The notes below the pieces were generated by a model. The model made no database searches. It was not told where the DNA came from and saw nothing but the letters and a program-made list of their open reading frames with translations. From assembly GCA_019828545.1 (NCBI GenBank), contig JACVRA010000164.1:62001-126000 (forward strand): DNA of 64,000 nt, in the 5' to 3' direction. How positions within the stretch are numbered: position 1 is the stretch's first letter; each line of letters begins with the position of its first letter. Of the stretch, positions 42,486 through 54,277 are shown in pieces. The position numbers and the translations under genes were made by a program. The stretch is from Paracamarosporium sp. OC-R06-R3. Lineage: Eukaryota; Ascomycota; Dothideomycetes; Pleosporales; Didymosphaeriaceae.

Positions 42486-45400
42486 TCACCGTGCCTTCTT
42501 CTTCTCCTCCGCAAGCATCCAACTATTCCCGCAAACGCAATGCTTCGCAACGCCCATCAACCAACTCACATGCGTAGGCGCATACCCCGGCAACCCCATC
42601 ATCACATCCTCCATATGCGCCCCACACCTCACGCACTTCCTCAACTGCTTCTTCCTCTTCGGATCCTCGGGCACAACCGCGCCGCCAACACTCTGAATGC
42701 TATCGCTGCGATTCCTCCCGTTCTGGCCCTCCCTGCCCACCACCGGATGCGAGTGCGTGCCCGTCCCGCGGATAATCATCTTCTGGCAGACGTCCACGAC
42801 GTGCGAGTCGAACCAGGTAGATGCGCGGCGGGACGTCGTGAGGCCGAGCCAGGTGGTGTCGAAGAAGAGGATCTTGGACATGTCGACTTTGTCCGTGAGG
42901 CAGGCTGGCGGGGTGCCCTGCTGGGGCTGGGACTCGGTGAAGAGGGTGTCTGTGACGAGGCGGCGGGCGGCGGGGAAGAGCTGCGGCGGGATGCGGCCGA
43001 GGAGGAGCTCGCGCTCGATGGCGTCGCGGTCGTCGGCGGTGCAGTTCGTCGACTTGTAGCATGAGCGGACGAGGTGCTGCGCTTCCGAGATGAGCTGCTC
43101 GAAGTGTCGCCAGTCGAGGGGCGCTTCCGAGAGCGCTTGGTGGAGCGGGTAGTAGAGTTTGCGCATCTCGGGGGACGAGTTGCTGTTTTGGATGTATCCG
43201 TATGCGGTGCGTTGGACCCATTGGATGGGGTTTGCCCAGAGCTTCATCATCATGCGGGGGAAGCTGCTTAGGAGGATGAGGAGTGCGGGTTTGTTCATTT
43301 CTGTGAGCTTTTCGTGGAGGAGCTGCGGCGTGAGAGAGGCAGGCGGGATGGATTGGAATTCTTGGCCAATTTGGATCAGCTCGTCGATGAGGTAGACCAT
43401 GAAGTGCATGATCCAGCGGCAGATGCCGATAAATTGGGGGACAACCTCGGGACGAACAGCTGCTTTGTCGATGTTGCCGTGCATGCGGGCGATCGTTGTG
43501 AGGATTTGGGTTACGTATTTGATGTTGAGGATCATCCAGGCCAGTTTGCTGGTTAGCGATCTGTTGACAGTGCCTTGTAGACCTATGAGATGGAGCGCGG
43601 ATAGTGTCTTTACGAAGAAGGGTGAGCGACCAAGTAGAATTAAATGATTCTGGTTTGTTCCGTCATCCGCCACTCCGCAATCGATTTTCACGCTGAGAGC
43701 CTGGAACATGAGCAGGATGAAGTCGCGCTTGCGATCTTCACTGAGCTCGCCCATGACGGAGAAGATGTCGTCGCTGCAGAAATATTGATTTGCTGCGGTG
43801 GTATGCTGGAGGACGAGGGCAGCGAGTGCGGCGGAAGCGGTCTGAGTTTGGTCCTTATCATCAATTGCGAGGGAGCCGTAATTGTAATGCATGGGATGTA
43901 ACTTGATTTTGCCATCCTGCTGCATAGAGGCCGCGATGCAATGATTAGGGGATAGAGCGACGTTTAGTGTAGAGTCTAGCGTGGGGAAGGTAAACCCGGC
44001 TTGAGGCATCGAGGTGACAGTCTCGGTATTGTAGTCCGGTGTGATGGTTTCCATAGTCTTGCGCTTCTTAAACTCGACGGTGCCATCGCTGTAGCAAAAA
44101 GCGAGAATCATGCTATACCAGAGCGGAATACACGAAAGAATGACCTGGTTTATCTGCGTCATAGTGTCTGCTTGTCTTCTTAATTGCCAGATCGTGCGCG
44201 CAGGCACCGAGCTCACGCTCTTCTTTTTCGATGTGACCTTGTCAAGACTAGCATGTAACTGGTTCTGCTCGGTCTGGTGCACCTCCCATTTCGCGACTAT
44301 GCTGGAAGGGCTTGGCTGCGGATGCGATTGATCCGTTGCGACTATGTTTGGTGGAGTGACGAAGATAGCCTGGACTGTGGATACGGATCCGTCACCGTCT
44401 TCTGGCGTAATAGGCAGGAAATCAAGGTGCGTCAGCTGAGCCGAGACGGGCACCTTCGACTCTGAGCCACCTGGCAGACCGCTGCTGTCGATCATGGCTG
44501 GGTGACAATTATTCTCAATTGCGACTTCGGTAATTCGGAGCTCTGGCTTGTCGTACACCTTCGGAGGAGCTTGACCAGGCGCTTGGGGAATGTTCCATGC
44601 AACTTCTACGCGGTAAAGATACAGGCGGCGAGAAACATCGTAGGCGACCATTAGAAGTTTATTGTCTGTACATGTTAGGTCTGTGCAGTGCATGGCGAAG
44701 ATGCAAAGTCGTACCATTACTTGAAGCAAAAGCAGCGTGTGTGTATGCGTCCTTCGTCGACATGACGCTTTTCAGCGGAACCGATACCTCTGACCAACTG
44801 CTATCTGGCTGTTGAAAGCGAAGTTTAAGGTCACCCTTCCTCATCAAATACACCAGGCAAGCCTTTTGATCGACGGCATGATGCATGTCGTTGAAAAAAT
44901 GCGACGTGATGTTGAAGTTCCATTTGTCGTCTCTCTTGTTTGCTGACCACGCGATGTGATTCTATGATTGTTAGCACCATCTCTAGTCAGCGAAACCTGA
45001 GCTATTTACCTTCTGCTCGTACGGGTAAATTGCAAGCCAATGCATACCCACTACGGCGTCAATCTCATTGTCAGATTGAGCCAGCTCCGTCCTCGTGAAG
45101 TTCATGCGGTCCAGGACCATAGCGCAAGAGAAAATCATCACACGACCGGCGGAATCAACTACAGCCAGGTCATTGCCAAGATGACTCCAGGAGAGATGGA
45201 CCAGAGGGAATTCGTCATGTTGTTGAGGGATATCGAGCTGTACGTCATTGCCTAATTCCCATTTTCCTGTGGAATTATCCCGGGAAAAGACTCTTAGATT
45301 TACACCGAAACCTTCTTTGGTGATGTACGCTACACAGCCATTTTTTGACCATGCTATCCGTCTGCAGTGAAGTCAACTTGGCTGGAATAAGGAGATGATA

Positions 45401-45611
45401 GTCTTTGAAGGGCCGATAAAGAAAGGCATTGGAACTTGGCAGCGATTTATCTTACTTACGAGCAGCATCCGCTTGCGCCCAGCTCATCGAGCCTTCTTGC
45501 AAGCCCTTTGACAGGCGGAGCAGCTGACATAGTCATGGTCGGCAGCGCTACCTGCTCCGAGTCGCCAAACAGGTCGTCGACATCCATACTGTTGTACGTT
45601 TGGTCATCCAT
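42486..45611 (-). CDS. MED16: Mediator complex subunit 16 (MED16/SIN4)
   Basis: Four exons (45611-45460, 45361-45010, 44961-44715, 44665-42486) give 976 aa. The N-terminus starts M-D-D-Q-T-Y-N and reaches a WD-like half with R-I-A-W-S-K-N-G-C-V-A-Y-I and H-L-S-W-S-H-L-G-N-D-L-A-V-V-D. The C-terminal helical half ends with a Cys-rich segment C-V-R-C-G-A-H ... C-V-C-G-N-S-W, seen in fungal Med16 and likely zinc binding. MED16 belongs to the Mediator tail and links activators to RNA polymerase II. The codon style changes from C-ending to G-ending at about 42775, just before the Cys-rich end. It is divergent from the sirtuin gene. Confidence 0.92.
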
Positions 45612-46835
45612 GGCGTGTGCCGGGGTAGGGTTTGGATGGAGCAGTAGAGGAAAACTATTGTGAAGAGTACAGCGAACGAGACAAAAAAGCTCCGGTTTGC
45701 AGAGCAAATAGCATCACAAACAAAAACCAAGTGGCGAGAAGTGCCGGGTATCACGAATACGGATATTGAGAAACGAGAGGCGGAAATGGGGAATGGTGAA
45801 GCCTGGTAGCGAAATGTGAAGGTTGAGGATGCGAAGGGCTGATTGGTGAGGGCCTTAGCGCGGCACTAAGCAGACCAACGGCTCTTTCAGCCACAGCCGT
45901 GGCGGTGCGTGCACCTTTCGTGAGAATCTCGTGTGCTTGTCGCACTCCGGGGCTCTCACCTTGAGGTTGAGCCTCAGCGCAACAAGCCAGGTAATCGACA
46001 GTGGCAGAGGAGCCGCTCCTGCACGGATGGTCGAGGGTCGGTACGTGTTTGGGCTGTTGTTGTGCCGTTGCTGCTCCGAAGAGGGTCCCGAGCCACGCAT
46101 CGCAAGCCAGCGTCCTCGAGTCCACCGGGTTTCAAATCTGCCAATGCGGCACAGTCTGCCTTTGATGGTGCTCTACTTGGCCACGGCATGCGAGAAACCA
46201 TGGCCAGCAGGCTGCACGACGTGTCGGCGCGGATGCGCTCAGCGCAATCGTCACAGCTTGTCGGCGACGCAGCGGAACCCGCAAGCTGCAAACGGCGGCC
46301 AGCATGGACAGGCCGCACATTATTAGGCCGCACACTGTGCCGTAGCATAGCATTAATCGTGCCGGCCAAAGGCCCGCCGGTGGAGCTGGTCGTCGAGAGC
46401 CCGGGTGTAAACAAAAGCGCCCGGACCAGGCCTGCGCTTCCAACATTGCGTTTGGCGACTCCCCCGTCCCCGTCATCCTTCTGCGCCGACTGACGACCAA
46501 CCTCCCTTTCCACGACCGCTCCCTCGCCCTCCCCGCGCGCCGCAACGCGTGCCTGCCGCACACCTTGTCGCGCGACATCCGCGTCCCCATGCGATAGCAA
46601 ACGCATGCTAGGCCCCGGCGCTCCACGACAGCGCAGCCCCCGGACGTGCCGTGACGGCGCCTTTCGCTCGCTTTTGCGCTGTCTGCAAGCTGCCCGCCCG
46701 CTGCCCACCACGACCAAATAAGCGCAGCACCCGTGCGCCTTGCGTCTCCTCCCTCGGCCTGCTGTTGTCCTCCTGTCCTCTGCTGTGCCTTCCTCTTCAA
46801 CCGTCCCGGTCGCGCTTTCCTCCCCTCACTCCACC
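45612..46835. promoter_or_regulatory. GC-rich divergent region between MED16 and the sirtuin gene, with candidate upstream ORFs
   Basis: 1.2 kb between divergent starts. It is GC-rich and therefore full of long overlapping open frames on both strands (up to 247 codons on the minus strand at 45974-46717), none protein-like. In the part nearest the sirtuin there are two upstream ATGs on its strand: a three-codon minimal frame at 46589 and a 36-codon frame starting at 46605. If the leader extends that far, both would be read before the main start. Confidence 0.45.
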
Positions 46836-48794
46836 ATGAGCTGGCTCACGTCACAGGCGCCCAGCTCTCCCTTGAGCTCGGCGCCTTCCTCTGCGCCCTC
46901 TCCTGCCGCCTCCGACTCGAGCCTTTCTGACCTTTCCGACTCGGAGCTTTCAGAGATGTCGCGTTCGCTCGCTCCCCGCCGCTCGTACCCCTCCCCATTC
47001 TCCTCCACCCGTTCCTCCGCAAAGGCCTCGCCCGCTCCCGAGAACATGCCCTCGCCTCCCTCCAGCAACGACGACGACGACCGGCCTCGCAAGAAGCGGA
47101 AGCTCGAGGACCCGAAGGAGCGCACGGCTCAGCGCCTCGACCTCAGGCGAGACTTGACGGATGAGGACAAGCCCCAGCTTGACCGCCTTTTGAAAACGCT
47201 CCACAAGAAGCGCAAGATCGTTGTCGTCGCAGGTGCAGGCATCTCAGTCTCAGCAGGCATTCCCGATTTCCGATCATCTACCGGTCTCTTCAAGTCGCTA
47301 CGCGACGAGCGCAAGCGCATCTCTTCCGGCAAAGAGCTCTTTGATGCCTCCGTCTACCAGAATGATTCGTCTACGTCTTCGTTTCACGACATGGTGCGCA
47401 CATTGTCGCAACAGACAAAGAGCGCCGAACCAACAGCTTTCCACCACCTCCTTGCAACCCTTGCCCACGAAGGCAGATTATTGCGCCTATACACGCAGAA
47501 CGTCGACGGCATTGATACCTCCCTCCCGCCTCTGAAGACACAAGTACCTCTCCCCAAGAAGACCCCTTGGCCCAAGACTGTACAGCTCCACGGTAGCCTG
47601 GAGTACATGGTCTGCTCCAAATGTCACGCAGTTTCCGATTTCAACCCGGAGATTTTCGATGGACCAGCCCCGCCTGCCTGCCCGAGCTGCCAATCCGATG
47701 ATCTGGCAAGGCAAGCCGTTGACAAGAGAAGCCACGGAGTCGGACGCCTCCGGCCGCGTATGGTGCTCTACAACGAACACAATCCAGACGATGAAGCCAT
47801 TGGATCTTGCTCCAAAGCTGACCTGCGAACAAGACCTGACGCCGTTATCGTGGTCGGTACCACTTTGAAGGTTCCCGGGGTGCGACGAATCGTACGAGAG
47901 ATGTGTGCGACTGTGCGCGATCGGAAAGATGGCGTGACCATATGGATCAACAATGAGCCCGAGCCTAAATGCAAGGAGCTAGAGAATATATGGGATCTGG
48001 TTGTCCAGGGTCCGTGCGACGAGGTCGCGCGACATGCCGCCATGCAGAAGTGGAACGATCCCGTGCAGTACAAGGAGGTCACAGAAGACGAGCTACCCAA
48101 ACACAAGCCTTCAGTGGTAATAGGCACGCCTAAGAAGGTTCTCAAGGTCCAGGGAATGCCTACGCCTGCCCAGAGCCCGCGCATCGGCCCTCAAACGCTG
48201 GCCGTGAAGGCAGAACCAGTTACCCCCTCGAAGACAGGAAGAGGAACGAAGAGGAGCTCTGGCTGTGCTGTGAAAACCAATGCGTTTGAACAAATGGACG
48301 GAAAGCCAAATGCCAAACCCCAGGCTAAACGAGCAAAAGCCCAGCCGAAGAAGACGACAGGCGCGAAGAACAAGGCCACGAAGGCTACCAAGCCAACGAA
48401 CGCAGCCATAACCAGCACCTTTAAACAGAAGAAGAGCACCGTCACCGTTCTGCCTCCTAAGCTCAAGGGTGCGGCGGCTTCAGTTCCTAAAGATGAGAAT
48501 GCGGACACCATTGATCTTCCCAAGACCCCTCGAAATGGTGGAGCGAGATTTACTGTGTTCAAGAACGTGTCGGCCGTCGATCTTCGTCACAATCACCACC
48601 CGCAGCGTCCGCAGATGGAACCGTTTAGTAGCCCAGTCAAGCCGCGGACTCCAAATGAACAAATTCAACAAGAGATCGATCTCTTCCATGCGGCACGACC
48701 AACGAGTGAGTCACGTCCGTCAACAGCGGACTCAACATCTTCAGCATCAAGAATTAGCATTGACAACCTTCTCAATCCAGAAGCCGTATCGTAA
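46836..48794 (+). CDS. Sirtuin NAD-dependent histone deacetylase, HST3/HST4-like
   Basis: Single exon, 652 aa. After a Ser-rich acidic leader and a basic patch (R-P-R-K-K-R-K-L, a nuclear localisation signal) comes the sirtuin core: V-V-A-G-A-G-I-S-V-S-A-G-I-P-D-F-R-S, T-Q-N-V-D-G-I-D, catalytic His in V-Q-L-H-G-S-L-E, zinc Cys pairs C-S-K-C and C-P-S-C, and V-V-G-T-T-L-K-V-P-G. The P-W-P-K-T-V-Q-L-H form is characteristic of the HST3/HST4 branch, which removes acetyl from histone H3 Lys56 after DNA replication. A long Lys/Pro/Thr-rich tail of about 260 residues, probably disordered, follows. The start at 46836 is the first in-frame ATG. Confidence 0.93.
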   Translation: MSWLTSQAPSSPLSSAPSSAPSPAASDSSLSDLSDSELSEMSRSLAPRRSYPSPFSSTRSSAKASPAPENMPSPPSSNDDDDRPRKKRKLEDPKERTAQRLDLRRDLTDEDKPQLDRLLKTLHKKRKIVVVAGAGISVSAGIPDFRSSTGLFKSLRDERKRISSGKELFDASVYQNDSSTSSFHDMVRTLSQQTKSAEPTAFHHLLATLAHEGRLLRLYTQNVDGIDTSLPPLKTQVPLPKKTPWPKTVQLHGSLEYMVCSKCHAVSDFNPEIFDGPAPPACPSCQSDDLARQAVDKRSHGVGRLRPRMVLYNEHNPDDEAIGSCSKADLRTRPDAVIVVGTTLKVPGVRRIVREMCATVRDRKDGVTIWINNEPEPKCKELENIWDLVVQGPCDEVARHAAMQKWNDPVQYKEVTEDELPKHKPSVVIGTPKKVLKVQGMPTPAQSPRIGPQTLAVKAEPVTPSKTGRGTKRSSGCAVKTNAFEQMDGKPNAKPQAKRAKAQPKKTTGAKNKATKATKPTNAAITSTFKQKKSTVTVLPPKLKGAAASVPKDENADTIDLPKTPRNGGARFTVFKNVSAVDLRHNHHPQRPQMEPFSSPVKPRTPNEQIQQEIDLFHAARPTSESRPSTADSTSSASRISIDNLLNPEAVS

Positions 48795-49580
48795 ACCCCT
48801 TCGCATTTTCGGTTTGATTCGCATCAATTGTGTATATTTTTGGGACACGAAGGACGAGTATGAGTGCCGACTGAATTACTGTCAGTCCGCGGCATGTGAG
48901 GCATTATGATACGCATGAAGGATTCTGCCTCTTGTAGTCTAGGGATCATGGATTTGTCATATTGTTTGTTTCTTCAGCTGCACGATACCCGGATGGTACT
49001 TCTGTCGCAATAGAGACAGAAAGTGCTTCGGACAGGATTTCCAACTTTGTATTGCAGCGGGCTCTGAGCTTGCTTTCCTGTTGAATCGATCTGACCAGTT
49101 CGCTGGATTTTCAGCTTGTAATGCACATACTGCTAGGTCTTCCCTTATCGACATGTGAATAGTCCCAGTATTTTATACTTGTAGGGCAAAAGTCTATATA
49201 TAATTCATCACCTCAAAACAGGGAACGGTGACTATGCCCATCGATTTTATCTGTGCTCGTATTCAATTTTGTGGAGGATTTCTGATATGTAGCTAGGCTG
49301 GCTTGGCGTTGCGTGTCCAAACTTGCGCGTCTTCCGAGCTTCCCCATCAATACACGAAGAAACTTTAGCACAGGGGCAAAGATCTAATATACTAATCACC
49401 ACTGTCTTTATTAGTCAGGGCGGTCCATTCGTTTTTGTCTTGTTGTAGCATTGTGGGATTATTTTCGCACACCTCGCAGGCTTCACAGTGGCTCAACGCC
49501 TTCAATATAAATATCCCGCAGCTGACAGGAAGATATTACTGCGTGTCAATCTCTTCACACTTGAGATTTCTTGTCCCTGA
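48795..49580. promoter_or_regulatory. Intergenic with TATA box for the PLC-like gene
   Basis: About 790 bases without a gene. A TATAAATA sits at 49506-49513, about 70 bases ahead of the PLC-like gene's ATG at 49581, which implies a very short leader. Confidence 0.6.
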
Positions 49581-51080
49581 ATGGCCCCGCCGCTCACAGT
49601 TCGTAACTTGACGTCGACTGCCATCATTTTGAAGAGCTTGGAACGCTTCGAGGACCCAAATACAAGGCAGTCAAAAGCTACGGCATTTCCCTCTGCGCTG
49701 AAAAATGCCCAGTCAATAGCACCGTCGGCACCGGAGTTGCACTCGCATGCTCAGACATTCGAGCGCCAGGATGTTGATATCACGCTCGCTCCATTCGAGT
49801 CGTATACGCTGCGATCCCAATCTTTTCAGGAACCCAAGCTTAAATCATCGTCAACACTATCAAGCATAACTCTAAGGATAACAATAGAGAATTCGAATAA
49901 CGAACGCTTTCGCATTGATTCCAATCCCACCTACACCCAAAAAGGCTCTCGCACATTTACGCCCCTTACTCCAAATCCATCTACCAGCTACACCGCTCTG
50001 TATCATCCAACGCCCACAACCCACCTGACAATACACACACACCACCTCCCCAACTATGCGAAATGGATGCAGTCCTTGCCCGATAATCTCCCGCTTTCTG
50101 CCATCAGCATCCCCGGTACGCATAACTCGCACACCTACTACCGCGCATTGCCCTCAGTCCGCTGCCAAGTCCTCAACATCAAGACACAGCTCGAGAACGG
50201 GATCCGATTCCTAGATATCAGAGTGCAGCCCGCCAGCGCAACAGACACATCGAAAAAAGACCTCCACCTCGTCCACGGCGCGTTCCCCATCAGTCTAACA
50301 GGAACAAAATACCTCGATCCCATCCTCAACACATGCTACACCTTCCTCTCCGAGAACCCCAGCGAAACAATCCTCATCTCCCTCAAGCGCGAAGGCATCG
50401 GCAGCGCAACAGACGCACATCTCGCCTCCATCCTCTCAAACCACTACATCACACCCAACGCCACAAAATGGTACACCGACACCTCAATCCCGTACCTCGG
50501 CTCCATCCGCAGCAAACTCGTCCTCATCCGCCGCTACGAAGTCCCATCCCCATCCCCAGATCAACCCGGCCTCGACGCAACCGCGTGGCCCAACAACAGC
50601 GCCCACGCCCTCCACGGCCCCTTCTGCGTCCAAGACTACTGCGAAATAATGCACCCCTCCGCCATCCACGACAAATTGCAGCACTCGCTCGCGCAGCTCG
50701 CCCGCTCCGCCTCATGCACACACTTCATCCCCGGCGTAAACACAGACACCGTGAACCCCATTCCGCCGCACCCGCTCTACCTCAATTTCCTCTCTGGCAG
50801 CAATTTCTTCCGCGTCGGGACGTGGCCGGGGAAGATTGCCGAGGTGGTGAATAGGGGGGTTGAGGAGTGGGTTTGTGCGGGGCATTATTTGGAGGGTGGG
50901 GAGGATGGGGGGAGTGTGATGGACAATGGGGATGGGGAGGGGGTTAGGAGGGTGAGCGAGGGGGATGGCGGTGCCGGGGTTGTGATCATGGATATGGTTG
51001 GGGAGGGAGGGGATTGGGATTTGGTGAGGTTGGTTGTTGGGTTGAATATGGGGGTTTTGGAGAAGGTGAGGGCGGGGTGA
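49581..51080 (+). CDS. PLC-like phosphodiesterase (PI-PLC X-domain family)
   Basis: Single exon, 499 aa. Around residue 180 the TIM-barrel core begins: S-I-P-G-T-H-N-S-H-T with the first catalytic His, then F-L-D-I-R-V-Q and L-H-L-V-H-G-A-F with the second, and E-T-I-L-I-S-L-K-R-E. This is the short, calcium-independent bacterial-type X domain without Y or C2 domains. The first 170 residues form a beta-rich region often found ahead of this domain in fungi. No clear signal peptide is seen. The last 70 residues are Gly/Asp-rich and encoded by extremely G-rich DNA. Substrate unknown; phosphatidylinositol is the family default. Confidence 0.88.
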   Translation: MAPPLTVRNLTSTAIILKSLERFEDPNTRQSKATAFPSALKNAQSIAPSAPELHSHAQTFERQDVDITLAPFESYTLRSQSFQEPKLKSSSTLSSITLRITIENSNNERFRIDSNPTYTQKGSRTFTPLTPNPSTSYTALYHPTPTTHLTIHTHHLPNYAKWMQSLPDNLPLSAISIPGTHNSHTYYRALPSVRCQVLNIKTQLENGIRFLDIRVQPASATDTSKKDLHLVHGAFPISLTGTKYLDPILNTCYTFLSENPSETILISLKREGIGSATDAHLASILSNHYITPNATKWYTDTSIPYLGSIRSKLVLIRRYEVPSPSPDQPGLDATAWPNNSAHALHGPFCVQDYCEIMHPSAIHDKLQHSLAQLARSASCTHFIPGVNTDTVNPIPPHPLYLNFLSGSNFFRVGTWPGKIAEVVNRGVEEWVCAGHYLEGGEDGGSVMDNGDGEGVRRVSEGDGGAGVVIMDMVGEGGDWDLVRLVVGLNMGVLEKVRAG

Positions 51081-51092
51081 GAGGGGTGTTGT

Positions 51093-51116
51093 GTGGTGGT
51101 GGTGGTGGTGGTGGTG
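51093..51116 (+). repeat. (GTG)8 microsatellite
   Basis: Eight perfect GTG units just downstream of the PLC-like stop codon, within a longer G-rich run. Confidence 0.9.
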
Positions 51117-51726
51117 TGGGACGTGTGGTCTAGAGGGTAAGGCGGAGGTTAGATCGTGTATACTAGTATAGACTATTTGTTTGATTAAAGTCGTTCTAGC
51201 GTTAGAGAGTCGTTGTAGGTAGATAAATAGAGAGTCGGTACTGATTCACCTCACTGCTTGCAATTCACCTTGCACCACCCATATATACGAACCTGTTCCT
51301 CAGAATTCACCTTTTGACGCTGCCAAGTGATGTTATGCAGCCTGGTCCGTCGCAGGCGTACAGAACCATAATCATGGCGACACATGAAATACGCAACAAC
51401 ATATCTGGGGGACGTGCAGACGGATGGCAAAAGCTCGATTGGAATACCGGGCTGATGAGTAGGAGACAGTGAGGCAGGCTCACGCGATCAATGTTCGAAC
51501 AGGCTTGGGTTGGCGGTGTGCTTGGGCACTCACTTTGCGATGATATCCTGCGAGTGTGTATTAATTTCTAGTTAGTTCCGAATCACATTACAAATACAAT
51601 TTTTCGTGATCCATGGTGAATCCATCCTACAATGTAGCCCAGCTACAAGGGAAATTTTTATTTGATTATTGTTTTATAAAAATAACGATTACGTATCCTA
51701 CCATTGACAATCTTACAGATAGCATC
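51117..51726. other. Convergent 3' spacer, no gene seen
   Basis: About 600 bases between the 3' ends of the PLC-like and GPCR genes. No supported gene; terminators of both should lie here. Confidence 0.5.
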
Positions 51727-53122
51727 TCAGATAATGTGCAAAGAGCTTCTTCCACTCTCTATGTGTGCTGGCGGGAGACGCTCGACCCGAACCTCATACT
51801 CGACGTTTACTTGCATAGGGGCAGAAGTCGTTGGTGGTGACTTGCGGAACTTGTTGCGCCACACGCTTTTCGAAGACTCGTTTAAGCCGTAGATGATAGC
51901 GTCGACGAAGCCTTGGATGACGATGCAAGCCTGTTATTATCAGTGCCTGTGATGCATGCAGCGTGGACATGGTACTGACCTTGTCAACAGTGGCGATGCC
52001 AAACGGAGCTGGCACCCCAGTCACACTTTGGTATATGCGGATCGATGTCGGGATCGTCCAGATCAGCATGTAGGCAAGTGGATAGTACATCATCTGCTTT
52101 GCGAGCCTCTTCAGCACGATACTTGGACGCCGCGGCGCGCGTATGTGTCCGTTTGTTACCGCGCCAGAGCCGTGCTGCTCAAGTCCGATGGTTCCGTCTT
52201 TGCTGGTTATATACATAGAGGTTGAAGGGCGGCCTATGCGCCGCGATGGGGATCTGAGTCCCGTTTCGGTTTCGGATTCTGGTGAGACATTGGGTATGCG
52301 ATGCGAAGAGCTTTCGTCTTGGAAGGAGATGAACTGCTCGTGGGCGCGGTAGATGATGCGGTATAGACGTATGTAGAGGCCGAGCATTATGAATATGATG
52401 ATCCATCTAGGGACAAAGTTTACTAGAAGCCTGGTTTTATCTGAACCGAACCAACACCCTGTGGCAGTTTAGCATGTGTTGCTTGTCGAGAATGTCTGGA
52501 GCATTCGCTTACAGGCTCCTATGTTGCTGTAGCCATCCAGCCCAACACCCAATGCAGCCCATAGAATCGAGAAACCCCAGGGTAGACACCATAGTAGAAT
52601 TCGATGTTCCTGTATCCAGCTTGACTTGTGCTTGTGATTTGCAAGGATGAGAAATGTGCAAATCGCGATCATTAGTACCCAGTAGTCGGCTGTCTATGTT
52701 AGTGCCAGCTGAGTGTTTCTGAGAGCAAAACCTACTCTGAACAACAAAAAACTGTGTCATGAAGCCATTGAAGCTGCAGAACGCTTGGTGCTTTCCGATG
52801 TTGTACCCATTCAAATTCGCCGCGCACGACGACAAGAAGTTGATGGCCATGAAGAAGTCCGAGATGGCGAGCCCCAGAATAAGCTGATGCCGGAACGTCC
52901 TCACTTCTTTGAACAACTGCGAACGACTGGCATAAATCGCTATGTCCGCTAGGGCACTGATCGTCGACTTACACAAAAACTCAGGATGATCCATCCTGCA
53001 CCCACAACACTCAGTGATGACACTGCGAGAATGACCTGATTAAGAATCTGTATTTGCTGAGGCGATGCTGGCGCCGACAATACAGCTCTTGTTGCAAAGT
53101 GGCTCATATTAGCAGTCTCCAT
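51727..53122 (-). CDS. Fungal G-protein-coupled receptor (Git3/cAMP-receptor-like group)
   Basis: Five exons (53122-52973, 52916-52736, 52689-52513, 52458-51980, 51930-51727) make 396 aa with seven membrane helices. TM2 reads L-I-L-G-L-A-I-S-D-F-F-M-A-I-N-F-L, TM3 ends T-D-Y-W-V-L-M-I-A-I-C-T-F, TM4 W-C-L-P-W-G-F-S-I-L-W, and after a long Ser/Arg-rich third cytoplasmic loop TM6 is Q-M-M-Y-Y-P-L-A-Y-M-L-I-W-T-I-P and TM7 C-I-V-I-Q-G-F-V-D-A-I-I-Y-G. The TM6-TM7 pair resembles the Gpr1/Git3 C-terminal domain, the front half the cAMP-receptor-like class; ligand unknown. An upstream in-frame ATG at 53188 is possible but in poorer start context. Confidence 0.88.
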
Positions 53123-54277
53123 TGTGGTGGCATCGGCTGGATGTGTTCTTGGTGGAGAGACACTGACTTTGTTAATGGCATTGTGCATAGACAATTGTTT
53201 ACGAACAAGGAGCGCCTTATCGCATTTCCCTTTTTGCTCAAAGGATTCGAGAAAAGTATTTTAATGATATGAGGTGGTGAAGTGCGTTGAAGTGCATGCT
53301 TATCTCTGATCCCAGGTACAAGGAAAAAGCAATTCTGGCCCTGGCATAACGACGCGCGGGGGAGTGTCTCAACAACATGATTGCAGAATGGATGCATGCG
53401 GGAAACGTTGTGTGAAGAACGACTAACAGTGGCAGCGGCAGAAATTGAAGGTGTACCTTTCGCCAACAAAGTTTAAGAAGCTTCACAATTCAAGAATTCT
53501 GATATAACATGGGGCATGGTGTTCTTCGAATATGCATACCTCGCCTCACCCGCTGTCAGGCGGCGATGCGATTGGGGAAACGCCACCCCACGTTGTCTCA
53601 GGTGGGTGCTCCATACTCGAAGCTTTGGCGATTGTTGGCACGGGTGTGCTTGGTAACGAAGCAAGTCAACGTCCGTGGCGTAGCACGGATGCATTTTGAC
53701 GTGGAGGGCTCGCGGCGTAGTCCAAAAAGGAAAATCATCCGAGGCTGTTGCGCTGCGGGAATAGTGCTAGGAAATTATTGTGTCGAATGGTCTCTATCTG
53801 TTCATATAGACCCTGGACAGCGTGCCTGAACTGGATACGACGCCGTGGGGGATCTGCTACGCCGACGGCTATCAACTGCAGGGATGTCCGTATCAGCACC
53901 GAAGCAGACGACGGCCAAATCCCATGAGTCTGGATACACGCTATAAGCAATATAAAGTTTCGTAACGGATCCTCTCGTATAACAAAGCGTGGCTTCGTGT
54001 TACGGGGGACGCAGGTACCATCCGTAGCGACTTGGAGGGAAGGACTCAGAGCGACCACACAGTCTCGACGAGGGCCATGGGCGGGTACTCGATGTCTTCT
54101 CGTCTGATGCCTGATACTCGACCGGAACATGGCTGGGTGCGTGTGTGGTGGTTGAGCAAGGGGCTACAATGACGGCAGCCGTGGCTGGCCCGTGCGGGCT
54201 TCCTCGGAGGAAAGAGGCATGCCCGCGCCGAGTGCACGCCAGCGCTCGCAACATGATGCGGCGCCGTCCGCACGATT
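53123..54277. promoter_or_regulatory. Divergent intergenic region between the GPCR and MDM1 genes
   Basis: About 1.15 kb between divergent starts. Short open frames occur on both strands without motifs. Both promoters must lie here. Confidence 0.5.

Noticed and set aside
45974..46800. Long minus-strand open frames (247 and 222 codons) upstream of the sirtuin gene
   Set aside because: Composition is that of GC-rich non-coding DNA (Arg/Ala/Gly-rich, no motif), several frames overlap on both strands, and the region is the divergent promoter of two solid genes.
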